Shown piece by piece: positions 8,824 through 18,136 of a DNA stretch of 64,000 bases (the stretch's first letter is position 1; each line of letters opens with the position of its first letter). The notes beneath the pieces are model-generated. The model did no database searches. It saw only the letters and a list, made by a program, of their open reading frames with translations, and was not told the DNA's origin. The stretch is from Streptomyces monomycini. GTDB taxonomy: Bacteria > Actinomycetota > Actinomycetes > Streptomycetales > Streptomycetaceae. Made by a program: the position numbers and the translations under genes. The stretch covers positions 124,001 to 188,000 of the forward strand of contig NZ_JAFIQY010000003.1 of assembly GCF_022271435.1 (NCBI RefSeq), read 5' to 3'.

Positions 8824-10087
8824 CGTCCGCTCCGTCCTCCTGCCCGGCGTCCTCGTCCGGGGTCATATTGTCCATGGGGCGGTGTCCGGCGGGCCCTCGG
8901 CGGGGGCTCGACGGTTCGCCCGCTCCCGCGCGGAACGGACCGATGGAGGCGTTCGGCCCTCGGTCACCGGCCAGGCGCAGCCGGGCCGCCCGCACGAGTT
9001 GGCGATCCGTCAGGAGCCTGAGCCCGTCCGCCTGAGCGCCCCGCTCCCTGGCATAGCTGTCGAGATAGTCACGGCGTGCGCGGACCCTGAACTCCGGGAC
9101 AACCCAGCACGCCTCGTCGTAGGGAGGTTCGGCCCGCACCGCGGTCGCGCTGCGGCCGAGGAAGGCGGGATGCGCCCAGTCCTTGACGTCCACGGCCCAC
9201 ACATGACCGTCGGGAAAGATGACGCGCACGTCGTACGAATCGAAGTTGGGCCACATCTCGACGGTGAGACCCAGTGCCCGCAGCTCGCCCTCCAGGGAGG
9301 TCTCCGCCTGGCCGGGTCCGGTGACGAACAGACGCAACGGTTTGCGCAGTTGTCGCAGTTCCCCGGCCTCTGCTGCCACGAGCTCACGGCCGTGCGGCGC
9401 GGGGCCCTGGTGGCGGCACTGATCCCGCTCGCACCACCACTCGGCGTCGGACACCGGGTGCAGCAAAGTCAGGCAGCGGTGACAGCACAGATACGAACCG
9501 TCGCGCCGGAACCCGGCGGGGACGGGAGCGTAGATCTCCTCGACGAGGAACCGCACCGGGTCGAGGAAAAGGTCGCAGCTGATCTCGGCCCAGTCGTCCT
9601 CCGTGACCACGGGCCTGGTGACCAGCAGGCGCCGGAAGGCCGTGTACGACTCGGGCGCCGACATCGCACGGCAGACCCGCAGGGCCTCGTGAATGACCAT
9701 GCGGTCGTACTGTCGCCCGGTGCTGTCGCCGTGCCCACGCACGGAAAGTTCGTGGCAGAGCTGGGAGGGTTCTCCCGAGCTCTCGTCGATCAGCCGGTCC
9801 GCGGCGTCGAACAGGTCGGCGGGCAGCTGGTCGAGAGGCCAGCTGCTGAGCGGCCGGGCGCGGGCCCAGCGGACCATCTCGGGCACACCGGCCGGGGGAG
9901 TGGCCCCGTTGCGCAGGCACTGGAGGGTCAGGGCATCCAGGGCGCGCTGCGCGCCGGCCGGGTAGGGCAGGGCGAAGGCGTCGAGGTCGTCGACGGCCGC
10001 CAGGTGAAGGACCGCGGTGGCCACGTCCCTCAGCAGAACGACGTCCCGGTTGAACATCCAGTCCGGGGCTGCCTGTTGGTCAGTCAT
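8816..10087 (-). CDS. PD-(D/E)XK nuclease of the pPIWI-RE three-gene module
   Basis: 423 aa. ATG at 10087 overlaps the stop of the upstream gene by 8 bp (ATGACTGA); a longer frame extending into that gene is a shadow. Residues 201-224 hold a probable zinc site (CCHRC and C-x4-C, with WWCERDQC). The nuclease core follows: Asp286 in YDVRVIFPDG, then Asp300-Val-Lys302 in WAVDVKDW, a restriction-endonuclease-fold D...DxK arrangement, with ACWVVPEFRVR just after. The position between helicase and Cas4-like genes, and the motif, fit the REase partner of pPIWI-RE proteins. It should cut DNA located by the PIWI-helicase pair. The last ~50 residues are disordered and acidic. Confidence 0.82.
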   Translation of the reverse strand: MTDQQAAPDWMFNRDVVLLRDVATAVLHLAAVDDLDAFALPYPAGAQRALDALTLQCLRNGATPPAGVPEMVRWARARPLSSWPLDQLPADLFDAADRLIDESSGEPSQLCHELSVRGHGDSTGRQYDRMVIHEALRVCRAMSAPESYTAFRRLLVTRPVVTEDDWAEISCDLFLDPVRFLVEEIYAPVPAGFRRDGSYLCCHRCLTLLHPVSDAEWWCERDQCRHQGPAPHGRELVAAEAGELRQLRKPLRLFVTGPGQAETSLEGELRALGLTVEMWPNFDSYDVRVIFPDGHVWAVDVKDWAHPAFLGRSATAVRAEPPYDEACWVVPEFRVRARRDYLDSYARERGAQADGLRLLTDRQLVRAARLRLAGDRGPNASIGPFRAGAGEPSSPRRGPAGHRPMDNMTPDEDAGQEDGADDA

Positions 10088-11876
10088 CGGACGCAATACC
10101 CCCTCGCGGCGCCAGGTCGGCACTCGGCTCGGACCCGTCGGCGGACGAGGACGCACCGGGGCCGCGCGGCAGCGGATGGTCGGCGGCGTAGGCGCTGCCG
10201 GGACGGCACCAGGTGCGCGCCAGGCAGCTGTGGCAGTGGCGCCCGGTCCTCGGTTCGTACGTGGTGTCCTCGATGAGCGGCTGGGCGAGATCGGCGATGA
10301 CGTGCTGGGCCTCGTCGACGATCTCGGCGCGCCCGGGATCGACGCGTTCGAGCCTGCTCTCCCCGCGGCCCTCGCGCAGGTGCTCCAGCTCGACCCAGGA
10401 GCGGCGCGGGTCGTCGCCCACAACCCCAGCGTGGAACAGCAGTACGCCGAGCGCCAGTTGCGGATACGTACGCAGCAGTGAATCCCGCTCCCACAGCGGG
10501 CGGGAGGATGTCTTCGTCTCGCGCCAGATCCACCGGCCACGATGGGTGTACACCAGATCGGGTACGGCAAGGACGACGACATCGAGTTCGGGAACGTAGG
10601 CCGCCACCCGATGCTGCACGAGGACGCGCTCGTCGGCGCCGAGTCCGTCGAGCGGGCACAGCAACCGATGCCCGGCCAGCATTCCGGCGGTCTCACGCGC
10701 GGACGCCTCGTCCAGACCGGTTTCGGACCGCAGCGCGTCCGGATCGGGGGCCGCACGGTCCCGGCAGCCGCGCAGCGGCTTTTCACCGTGGAGTGCGTCC
10801 AGCCGGGAGTCGACGAACCTGCCACGCCGTGCCCCGTCGTTCTCGCCGGACAGGTCGTTGAGATGCAGACGCCGCACCAGGTGGTACTGGGCGGGGCATT
10901 CCGCGTACAGGCGCAGGTCCCAGGCGGAGACGGAACGGCGCTTGCGGACGGCCGACGGGCGCCGCCCTCCCCACAGACCCTGGGCGCGCTTCAGGTCCGT
11001 GCATCCGGCGATGGCCTTGCACGCGACGCAACTCTCGCCGGGCGTGGTGCCGGTCGCGGCCGCGGCGGAGAGGAACGCCGGCACGGCGTCGCCCTCGAAC
11101 CGCTCCTTCGCCTCGGCGGGCCCCTCGCCGAACAACGGCGGCGCACCGAGCAGCGGTTCCACCGAACCATCGGCGCACCCGACGTCGAAGACGCGCACCA
11201 GGGCGGGCGGGCGGCCGGTGCCGGTCGCCCCGGCTGGGGGTTCGTCCCGCGCCCTGCGCCGGGGCGTGGGCGCCCCATGGGCCATCACCTGCGCCACGGC
11301 CCCGAGTTCAGCGCTGGGGCGGCCGACCTTGGCCCGACCCAGCGAGGGCAGCCAGAGGTCGCGCACCGTCCCGTCGGTGGAGGCGTACATGCGACCCCAC
11401 AGGGTGTGCTCGTACTGCCGGGCACCGCGCGCATCGGGTGCGTCCAGTCGGCGGGTGCGCCACGTCCACGGCTGCTTGACCGCCAGGGTGGGCGGCAGCC
11501 CTGCTTCCGCGGCGGCGGCCTGCTCCCGGGCGCGGGCCGCGACGTACCGCTCCAGGGCGTGCGCGGTCCACGCGAGATGTACGGGGTGGACCGGGGCACC
11601 CCTGCCTCGGAACGGTCCACGGGTGTTCCGCAGCTCCTCGCGCACCTGCTCGACGGACCGGCCGTCATGCTCCACACGATCGAGCGCCGCGAAGAGCGGG
11701 CCGAATCCGAACTCCTCATACGGCGTGGACAGGAACGGCACGGCCGGTTCGGCGACGAGCTGAGGCCGCATCGCGATGCGGCGGTGCGTAGGGCAGGCTG
11801 CGGCGTCGGGCCGAGCCATCCGGGGACTCGCCTTGATCAGCCAGTCCTCTCCGGCCACACCCGGTGGGTTTTGCAT
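10080..11876 (-). CDS. Cas4/RecB-like PD-(D/E)XK nuclease with Cys cluster
   Basis: 598 aa. ATG at 11876 follows GGGGG at suitable spacing. The C-terminal half looks like Cas4/Dna2/AddB nucleases: SAWDLRLYAECPAQYHL with Cys327, a catalytic core with PD at 439-440 and Glu453-Thr-Lys455 in IWRETKTS, then HCHSCLARTWC with Cys548, Cys551 and Cys557. These four Cys could hold a 4Fe-4S cluster. A second Cys set, CVACKAIAGC (283-292), lies earlier. The N-terminal ~270 residues match nothing I recognise. It opens the pPIWI-RE operon and overlaps the next gene by 8 bp. The described pPIWI-RE islands have three genes, so this second nuclease is an addition here. A shared promoter motif lies just upstream (11983-12000). 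Confidence 0.7.
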   Translation of the reverse strand: MQNPPGVAGEDWLIKASPRMARPDAAACPTHRRIAMRPQLVAEPAVPFLSTPYEEFGFGPLFAALDRVEHDGRSVEQVREELRNTRGPFRGRGAPVHPVHLAWTAHALERYVAARAREQAAAAEAGLPPTLAVKQPWTWRTRRLDAPDARGARQYEHTLWGRMYASTDGTVRDLWLPSLGRAKVGRPSAELGAVAQVMAHGAPTPRRRARDEPPAGATGTGRPPALVRVFDVGCADGSVEPLLGAPPLFGEGPAEAKERFEGDAVPAFLSAAAATGTTPGESCVACKAIAGCTDLKRAQGLWGGRRPSAVRKRRSVSAWDLRLYAECPAQYHLVRRLHLNDLSGENDGARRGRFVDSRLDALHGEKPLRGCRDRAAPDPDALRSETGLDEASARETAGMLAGHRLLCPLDGLGADERVLVQHRVAAYVPELDVVVLAVPDLVYTHRGRWIWRETKTSSRPLWERDSLLRTYPQLALGVLLFHAGVVGDDPRRSWVELEHLREGRGESRLERVDPGRAEIVDEAQHVIADLAQPLIEDTTYEPRTGRHCHSCLARTWCRPGSAYAADHPLPRGPGASSSADGSEPSADLAPRGGIASDD

Positions 11877-11982
11877 TGTGACCCCCGTTGCAAGGCGGCA
11901 AGGGCAAAGTGGACGTACAGAACCAAGGGGCCTGGCAGGCTATGAACGGCACCCTGGACGCGATCCAGCATGACATACATAT

Positions 11983-12000
11983 GTGAACTGAGTCCATGAA
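11983..12000 (-). promoter_or_regulatory. Shared island motif between Cas4-like and kinase genes
   Basis: GTGAACTGAGTCCATGAA on the plus strand; the complement reads TTCATGGACTCAGTTCAC. Its core TGGACTCAGTTCACA matches TTGACTnnGTTYACA sites at 15797, 18013 and 34680. It lies 107 bp before the minus-strand nuclease start and 74 bp before the kinase GTG, in the only AT-richer stretch nearby. It could be a promoter -35 element or an operator overlapping one. Confidence 0.55.
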
Positions 12001-12073
12001 GATCTAACATTGCAGTCACTTCACGCTAGTCTGTTGTGCCGGATGGTGCGGAAGGACGAAGGGGCGGCGCGGC

Positions 12074-13639
12074 GTGGACGCGGATTCGTACGCGGAGATG
12101 TACAGGCCCGGCACGGGTGATCTGATCGACGGGCGTTACGAGTTGACGGAGTCGCTCGGCAAGGGCGGGATGGCCCACGTCTGGCGGGCCCGCGAGATCT
12201 CCACGGACAGCGAGGTTTCCGAAGGTCGCGCGACGTCAGCGGATCGCGAGGTCGCGGTGAAGTTCCTGCGCCACGACTCTGAGGCCCTGTACGCCCTGGA
12301 CCCGGAGGAAAGGGAGGCCGAACTCTCTGTCAGGAACGCCCGGTTCCGGCGCGAGGCCACGCTTCTGGGCACGCTCGACCATCCGGGCATCACGGAGCTG
12401 TATGGCTGCGGAACGCACCGGGGCGTGCCGTACATCGCCATGCGGCTGGTGACCGGGGTGAGCCTGCGAACCTTCCTCGACGAGCACACACCGCTGCCGC
12501 TGGCGACGGCGATCGCGGTCGCCGTGCAGATGGCGGGGGCGCTGGCCTGCGCGCATACGCTGCCTGTCGTGCACCGGGACCTCAAGCCGGCCAACATCAT
12601 GATCGACGACGAGGGGGCGGTCGTCCTGATCGACTTCGGCATCGCCAAGCCGCTGCGGTCCGACGCCACCCGGTACACGGCGCACGGTTCCACCCTCGGC
12701 ACCCGCGGTTATCTCGCACCGGAGCAGCTGCTGGAGCGCGAGCCCACCGCGCGGACGGACGTGTACTGCTTCGGCTGCGTCTTCTACGAACTGCTCACCG
12801 CGCGCCCGCCGTTCCCGCTCGGCGCGGACTCCGGGCTGACCGAAAGGCATCTCTACGAGGAGCCGCTGCCGCCGAGTGTGTACGCCGCGGGTATCCCCGA
12901 GGCGATCGACGATCTCGTGCTGCGCATGCTCGCCAAGCAGCCCGGACAGCGACCGCCTGTGGACGAGGTTCTGGCGGTCCTCGAACCGCTCGGTCCGCAA
13001 CCCGGTGACCCCGGGCCCCGTCCGCGCACCCACCCCGACGCCACGGCACCGCTTCGCCGACCCGCGGACTGGGCCGTACGCACACGCCGCGCTCCCACCG
13101 CGCCCCCTGTCCCGTCCTTGGCGGAGGGCGAGGCGGAGTGGTTGGACACCCGCGCGGTGGAACTGCTGTGCGCGCGGGCCGAGTCGGAGATCGCCACCGG
13201 TGAACCCGGTGACGCGACCGGCCGTCTGAGCGCGCTGACGGAACGTGTGCGCGGGGAGTGGGGAGCCCGCCGCCCACTGGTGCGCCGTGTGTGGCGGGCA
13301 GCGGCGGACGGGCTCCGTCTGGCCGGGGACTTCGGCTCCGCGGCTCGTCTCTATGAGGGGATCGACGACGCTCTCCTGCACGGCGACGGCCCGGCCGAGC
13401 GGGCGGAGCGCGCCGTGATCCGGCTGCGGCTGGCCGAATGCCGACTCACCTTCGGTGAACTGGAGGCCGCCGTCGCCACGGTCGACGCCGCCGGCCGCAC
13501 GGCCGCGGGCCTGCCGCGCGAGCACGCCGTACTGGTCGAGTCCGTACGGCGCGAGGTCGACGCCCAGCTCTCGGCCCGACTCGCGGACGCGGACGGTCAC
13601 GGCTCCTCGCAGGTCCGGACCGACGGCGAGGCGCTGTGA
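12074..13639 (+). CDS. Ser/Thr protein kinase (Hanks type), soluble, with C-terminal helical region
   Basis: 521 aa from a GTG at 12074. All kinase landmarks are present: glycine loop LGKGGMAHVW (28-37), Lys63 in AVKFL, Glu94, HRDLKPAN (167-174), DFG (187-189), GTRGYLAPEQ and a DVYCFGCVFYELL segment. About 25 extra residues sit between the glycine loop and Lys63. The region after ~320 is proline-rich and then helical (about 350-500, alternating Ala/Leu/Arg), resembling TPR-like or protein-binding helices. No transmembrane segment or PASTA repeat, so it is cytosolic, unlike PknB. It is divergent from the pPIWI-RE operon and ends 4 bp from the convergent methylase gene. Kinases occur in phage defence (PglW, Stk2). 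Its target here is unknown; island nucleases or helicases are candidates by position only. Confidence 0.9.
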   Translation: MDADSYAEMYRPGTGDLIDGRYELTESLGKGGMAHVWRAREISTDSEVSEGRATSADREVAVKFLRHDSEALYALDPEEREAELSVRNARFRREATLLGTLDHPGITELYGCGTHRGVPYIAMRLVTGVSLRTFLDEHTPLPLATAIAVAVQMAGALACAHTLPVVHRDLKPANIMIDDEGAVVLIDFGIAKPLRSDATRYTAHGSTLGTRGYLAPEQLLEREPTARTDVYCFGCVFYELLTARPPFPLGADSGLTERHLYEEPLPPSVYAAGIPEAIDDLVLRMLAKQPGQRPPVDEVLAVLEPLGPQPGDPGPRPRTHPDATAPLRRPADWAVRTRRAPTAPPVPSLAEGEAEWLDTRAVELLCARAESEIATGEPGDATGRLSALTERVRGEWGARRPLVRRVWRAAADGLRLAGDFGSAARLYEGIDDALLHGDGPAERAERAVIRLRLAECRLTFGELEAAVATVDAAGRTAAGLPREHAVLVESVRREVDAQLSARLADADGHGSSQVRTDGEAL

Positions 13640-13643
13640 CGCG

Positions 13644-15680
13644 CTACGCCCCACCCGCGAGCCGCCCGGCCGCCAGTTCGTCACCGAGGTCGTGAACGAG
13701 GTCACCGCCGAGCTCGGCCGTGCGGCGCGCCAGCTGTTCGAAGGCGGCGAGCTCACGGAACGCCTCGCCGTAGCGTCGCTGCTCGCGCAGGGGCACCTGG
13801 CGGACCTGGAGGCGGCGGACATCGATGCGGGAAGAACTCGTCGCATGGGTCCCGGCCTGGCGGACGTTGGCCGGGGCGCGCAGCGAACCGGCGAGGAACC
13901 AGGCATCCAGCTGCTCGGGGTGCACCCGCACGGCGTGCAGTTGAGCACCCAGGGCGGTGGGTGCTCCTTCGTGGACCCAGGCGGAGAAGGCCCGCGCCAC
14001 TCCCACCACGACGATGTCTCCGGGTTCGGCGATCACGGCTTCGCGTACCGCTGGGTCGTCGGCGGCGAGGTGCCCCCTGGGTGCGCCGCCCGACAGGAGG
14101 TCGGGAACCGTCAGGAATGGAATGTCCTCGGCGGACGCCGTCCCGGTGCGGACCGCGGTCTCCGGCAGCTGCTGGCCGCCGCGCAGGGTGAGCGCCCCCG
14201 CCCGCGCCAGTTCGGCAACGGTGGTGGCCGGGGGCGTCTCCTGTGCGGCAGAGGCGAGTTCGAGCGCCGCAAGCAGCCGGGCGGACTTGGCCACCTTGGC
14301 GGTGATGTCCTTGAACTCCCGCCAAGACGCGGCTAGTCGGGGCGCGCTGTCCGCCGGGGACGGGGTGATGTGGCGTCCCGGAGTGAGGTCGACCTCGTCG
14401 TCGAGCAGCTCGATGACGGGTACGCGCCGTACATAGGACTCTTCGGCAGGGTCCGTCCCCCCCACGGCCTCACGCAGGAAATCACCGATCGCCGCCCAGT
14501 CGGGGGCCCATTCACGGCCCGGGTCCCGGGGGAAGCGGGACACTCCGTCGGCCACCAGCAGGTGACCGCCCACGGGTGGCTCCTCACCTGCCGCGGGTGC
14601 CCGTAGTACCCACAGGTGCAGGGAGACGCTGTGCGGTGCGGCGCACCCCGGTGGCAGCGCCACGACGGCCTTCAGCTGGCCGGTGCGCAGCAGGGACCCG
14701 CGGATGCGCCGGCCCGCCTTGCGCGCCGCCACAGCGGGGGGCAGCAGCAGCACGGCCGCACCTCCGGGCCGCAGCCCCGCCAGGCAGTGCTGAACCCAGG
14801 CGAGTTCCGGTTCGGTACGCGGCGGCAACCCGTGGCTCCAGCGTGCGTCCGTGGCCAGCTCCTCGTACCCCCAGTCCCGTTCGTTGAACGGCGGATTGCA
14901 CAACACGATGTCGGCGGGGTTGTCGGCGAACGGGTCATCGCGCAGAGAGTCCCCCGCGCGTACGTCGATGGAGGCGGGCTCTGTCCTCGGTGCCTGCTCG
15001 GCGAGGTTCAGTCGTGCTTCGGCGAGCGCCGCCAGGGCGGGGTCACGGTCGCCGCCGAGCAGGGTCGGCGCCCCGCTGCCCCTCTCCTCGGCCACCTCGG
15101 CCGTGGCCGTCAGGAGGTGGCCGGTGCCGCAGGCGGGATCCATCGCCGTGATGCCGCCGTCGACGGCCGCGACGCGGGTGGCGATGTCCGCCATGAGCGC
15201 GGCGAGCTGCTGGGGGGTCGTGGCGACCTGGCGTACGTGGACGTCAAGCCAGCGGCGCAGCAGGAAAGAAAAGGTCTCCGTGCCTCCTTCGCGCTGCCCG
15301 AGGTCCACGGCCCGTTCGATCAGGTCCGCCGCCTCTTTCGGGTACGCGGACTCTTTCGCGCGCACGGACTCCTCTGTCGCGCCCCGCCCGGCGAGCCGCC
15401 TGCCCACCTCCGCGATCGCCGCCCCCGTCTCGTCCCGTCCGCCGAGCGCCTCGAAGCGGGGCCAGAGCCATTCGCGCTCGGCGGACTTCTTGAGCTTCTT
15501 GTTCTCGCGCAGCCAGTTCTCAATGTCGGTAAGGGAGAATTGGGGGTTGACGTCCGTGCCGGCGATCCGGGCGGGGAACGACGGATGACGCCGCCGCCAG
15601 TTGCTGACGGCGGCCCGCCCGACGCCCGCGAGACGAGCGATTTCCGCCAGGGACACGGGTACGGCACGCGGCGTGGACAT
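13644..15680 (-). CDS. HTH - N6-adenine DNA methylase - specificity domain fusion
   Basis: 678 aa. Residues 8-30 (LAEIARLAGVGRAAVSNW) form a helix-turn-helix with a winged or AlpA-like extension to ~60. The methylase core has motif I DPACGTGHLL (181-190) and catalytic NPPF (262-265), as in HsdM gamma-type adenine methylases. Residues ~480-678 look like one type I HsdS target-recognition half (an IPFLTVPDLL segment, GDIVVVGV, LDAWFLAGSLRAP, IDVRRLQVRQVPL, then a helical stretch). It may therefore methylate DNA alone, as type IIG-like or defence-associated methylases do; no HsdR partner is present. The promoter region (15681-15816) carries a shared motif. Methylation could mark self DNA for one or more island modules; this is inferred. 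Convergent with the kinase gene. Confidence 0.85.
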   Translation of the reverse strand: MSTPRAVPVSLAEIARLAGVGRAAVSNWRRRHPSFPARIAGTDVNPQFSLTDIENWLRENKKLKKSAEREWLWPRFEALGGRDETGAAIAEVGRRLAGRGATEESVRAKESAYPKEAADLIERAVDLGQREGGTETFSFLLRRWLDVHVRQVATTPQQLAALMADIATRVAAVDGGITAMDPACGTGHLLTATAEVAEERGSGAPTLLGGDRDPALAALAEARLNLAEQAPRTEPASIDVRAGDSLRDDPFADNPADIVLCNPPFNERDWGYEELATDARWSHGLPPRTEPELAWVQHCLAGLRPGGAAVLLLPPAVAARKAGRRIRGSLLRTGQLKAVVALPPGCAAPHSVSLHLWVLRAPAAGEEPPVGGHLLVADGVSRFPRDPGREWAPDWAAIGDFLREAVGGTDPAEESYVRRVPVIELLDDEVDLTPGRHITPSPADSAPRLAASWREFKDITAKVAKSARLLAALELASAAQETPPATTVAELARAGALTLRGGQQLPETAVRTGTASAEDIPFLTVPDLLSGGAPRGHLAADDPAVREAVIAEPGDIVVVGVARAFSAWVHEGAPTALGAQLHAVRVHPEQLDAWFLAGSLRAPANVRQAGTHATSSSRIDVRRLQVRQVPLREQRRYGEAFRELAAFEQLARRTAELGGDLVHDLGDELAAGRLAGGA

Positions 15681-15796
15681 CTGAACTCCCTGGACGTTTT
15701 CTCAATAAATGTGGACGCTCCCCCACCTACAGGCGCGTGATCAAGCCACTTTCCCCCTCCCGCACGTCCCGCAGACTACTACGACAGAGACAGCTA

Positions 15797-15811
15797 TTGA
15801 CTTTGTTCACA
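15797..15811 (+). promoter_or_regulatory. Shared island motif upstream of the methylase
   Basis: TTGACTTTGTTCACA, in the 136-bp gap between the helicase stop and the methylase start. It agrees with the TTGACTnnGTTYACA consensus at every fixed position. The nearby run 15701-15720 (TCTCAATAAATGTGGACG) is AT-rich for this genome and could hold the methylase promoter. Confidence 0.5.
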
Positions 15812-15816
15812 GGACA

Positions 15817-17977
15817 TCACCCTTCCTGCCACTTCACCTCGTCGAGGAAGCTGCTCGGCCGCCCGCTGTACGACATGTACAACGCCTCTCTCGCCCGGGT
15901 GCTCGCGACGAACAGCAGGCACCGTTCGGCCACGAGGTCGGTCGCGTTCTGCAGCGGATCGACCTCGGCCGGTGTCACCGCCGGCGCGAACGGGAACGCC
16001 GACGCGGTCACTCCTGTCACGGCCACGCAGCGGAACTCAAGACCCTTCAGGCTGTGCAGGCTCGACACCCGCACTCCGGGCGTGTCACCGGACTGCCCGT
16101 CCTTGACCCGCACCACGGGCAGCCCGGCCCGGGCGAGCCGGTCGCCGATCCGCGCGATCTGCGTGTGGAACCGGGCGCAGACAGCGATGTCGGACGGTGC
16201 GACACCGGCCGCCACCCACGCCGCCACCGTGCGCACGACGGCGTCGGCCTCGGCCGCTTCCGTCCCGTGTCCCTCGCACACGGGCCGCTCCCCGTGCAGC
16301 AGGGACCGGTACCCGGAGAGCGAATCCGGTTCGTCACCAGTCAGTCCCGCCACCGGCTCCCCGTCAAGAAGCGCCCGCGACCAGCGCAGGATCTCCTCCG
16401 TGGACCGGTAGTTGAGACGCAGCCGCGCGCCTCGTCCCGCGACGGAGATGCCGAGGGAGCGCAGCGAGACCCGGGAGTCGTAGATCCGCTGGTGCGGGTC
16501 GCCGGTGAGGAACAGGTCGTCGGGCCCTTCGGGCACCAGCGCACGCAGCAGCCGCCACTGGGCGGGGTGCAGGTCCTGCGCCTCGTCCACCACCACATGG
16601 TCGTACGAGAGGCCCTCGCCCGGCCTGTCCTTCAGCAGCCGGGCGGCTCTGGCGCACAGCTGCAGCCAGGTGCAGGTGCGGTCGCGGGCGAGTTCCTCCT
16701 CGAACCGAGCCATCGCCTGCCACAGCCGCTGACGCTGCCCGGCCGGCAGCTTGCTGCCGCGTCCGCGCCGCAGGCACTTCTCGTACTCCTCGCGGGTGCG
16801 CAGGTCCTGAGCGAGCAGCACATGCCGGTACTCCTGAGCCAAGAAGGCGTCCGCCCACGGCAGTTCGAGCCGGTGGGCCAGGCGCTGCCAGCGTCGCCGC
16901 TCGTCCTTGCCGCCGAGGACGTCCCGGGTTCCCGTGCAGCTCGCGCACGATGCGGTGGGCGGTGGCGTCGACCGTGGTGACGGTGACCCGGTCGAGAAGC
17001 GCCTGGTCGTGGTCGAGGAGCAGGGCAAGCCCGGAGCGCAGCGAGCGGGCAAGCGCGCCGGTGTACGTGGTGAGCAGGACGCGGGTGTCGGGTGAGCGCC
17101 CGAGCAGATGCCTGACCCTATGCAGGGCGACCACGGTCTTGCCGGTGCCGGGACCACCCGTGATCTGGGCGGGGCCCGTGTACGCGGGACGGTAGGCAAC
17201 CCGCCGCTGGGTGGGATGCAGGAAGATCCGCCACGCGTCGAAGGGCTTGGCGAGGATGTCGGCGAGCTCCTCGGGCCCGGTGACCAGGGCGATCCGGCTG
17301 CGGGTACGGCTGACGGCGGCGGCCAGCTCGCCCTGCTTACCCTCGGCCTCCTCGACGGCGACCGCCTGTCGCGCCGCGACGAGGTCACGGTAGATGTCCT
17401 CGGGCTCGAACCCTTCCGCAAGCAGCCACAGCGCCTCGAACTGGTCCTCCGGCATCAGCGACCCGAACGCCTCCAGCTGCGCCGTGCCGGTGATGACGGG
17501 GGCGGCGCGCAGCATGACGTCGTCGACGCCGAGGTGGCGCAGCACGGTGTCCGACCACCGGGCGAACAGGGGCTCCGGCGCAGCCTCGGCCTCCTGGGCG
17601 AAGAGCGGGGTGATCTGTTCCATGGCGGTCAGATCACGTACTTCGAGACAGCGCGTGACCGCGTTGACCGAGTACAGCCGCCGCTTGGCCCAGGAGTACG
17701 CCTTGTCGTGGGAGACCACATGGACGAAGACGAACACGTCACTGCCGTCGTCGGGCGCGAGCAGGACAATGCGCTGCCCGTCGTCGACCCGGACGGTGCG
17801 CATGCGCGGATCACGGGAGCCGACCACGGACTCTAGATGCAGGCCCTTATCCGCGTGCAACTGGTGCACCGTCAGCTGCTGGAACTTCCCCATCGCCTTG
17901 TGGACACGGGCACGGGACGGCTTGTCGAGCCGGTCCACGCCCTCCCAGAAGGTGTTGGTAATCGCGATCTGCGGCAT
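15817..17977 (-). pseudogene. RelE-like domain - UvrD/Rep superfamily 1 helicase, interrupted by one frameshift
   Basis: Two overlapping frames together give one protein of ~719 residues. From ATG at 17977: a RelE/mRNA-interferase-like fold (residues 1-115; FWEGVDRLDKPSRARVHKAM, MRTVRVDDGQRIVLL), then helicase Walker A GGPGTGKTVV (274-283), up to Asn350. The reading frame then changes at 16923-16928 (a CCCGGG run). The second frame continues with VVVDEAQDLHPAQW, GDPHQRIYD, LRLNYRSTEEIL, SLHSLKGLEFR and VASTRAREALY, all superfamily 1 motifs, ending at 15817. Removing one base of the C run restores a continuous protein, so the break is one inserted base, a sequencing error or, less likely, programmed slippage. 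Both parts keep coding character, so loss is recent if real. It faces away from the RAMA/ABC-3C operon. Related intact RelE-UvrD fusions exist in actinobacteria; their role is not established. Confidence 0.8.
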
Positions 17978-18004
17978 GCCCCAGCCTTCCCCTCAACCGC
18001 ACAG

Positions 18005-18027
18005 TGTAAACGTTGACTGAGTTTACA
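18005..18027 (+). promoter_or_regulatory. Palindromic operator-like site carrying the shared island motif
   Basis: TGTAAAC and GTTTACA form a perfect 7-bp inverted repeat separated by 9 bp; the right part contains TTGACTGAGTTTACA (18013-18027), the best version of the shared motif. It lies between the divergent helicase (start 17977) and RAMA (start 18137) genes. The symmetry suggests a dimeric repressor. TTGACT could also be the -35 hexamer of the rightward promoter, which would place an operator over it. Confidence 0.6.
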
Positions 18028-18136
18028 ACTCTCAGGTAACGAAAAGACACTCGCTCGCGCGTCCAATTGATTGACAACGCCTGGGAACTCCCCTTAACTT
18101 TGCCTGGGAGAAAATCATAGAGAAAACGGAGGGCGG

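Noticed and set aside
16923..16928. Programmed ribosomal frameshift in the helicase
   Set aside because: No slippery heptamer, stop codon context or downstream structure evident; a simple one-base insertion or sequencing error explains it better.
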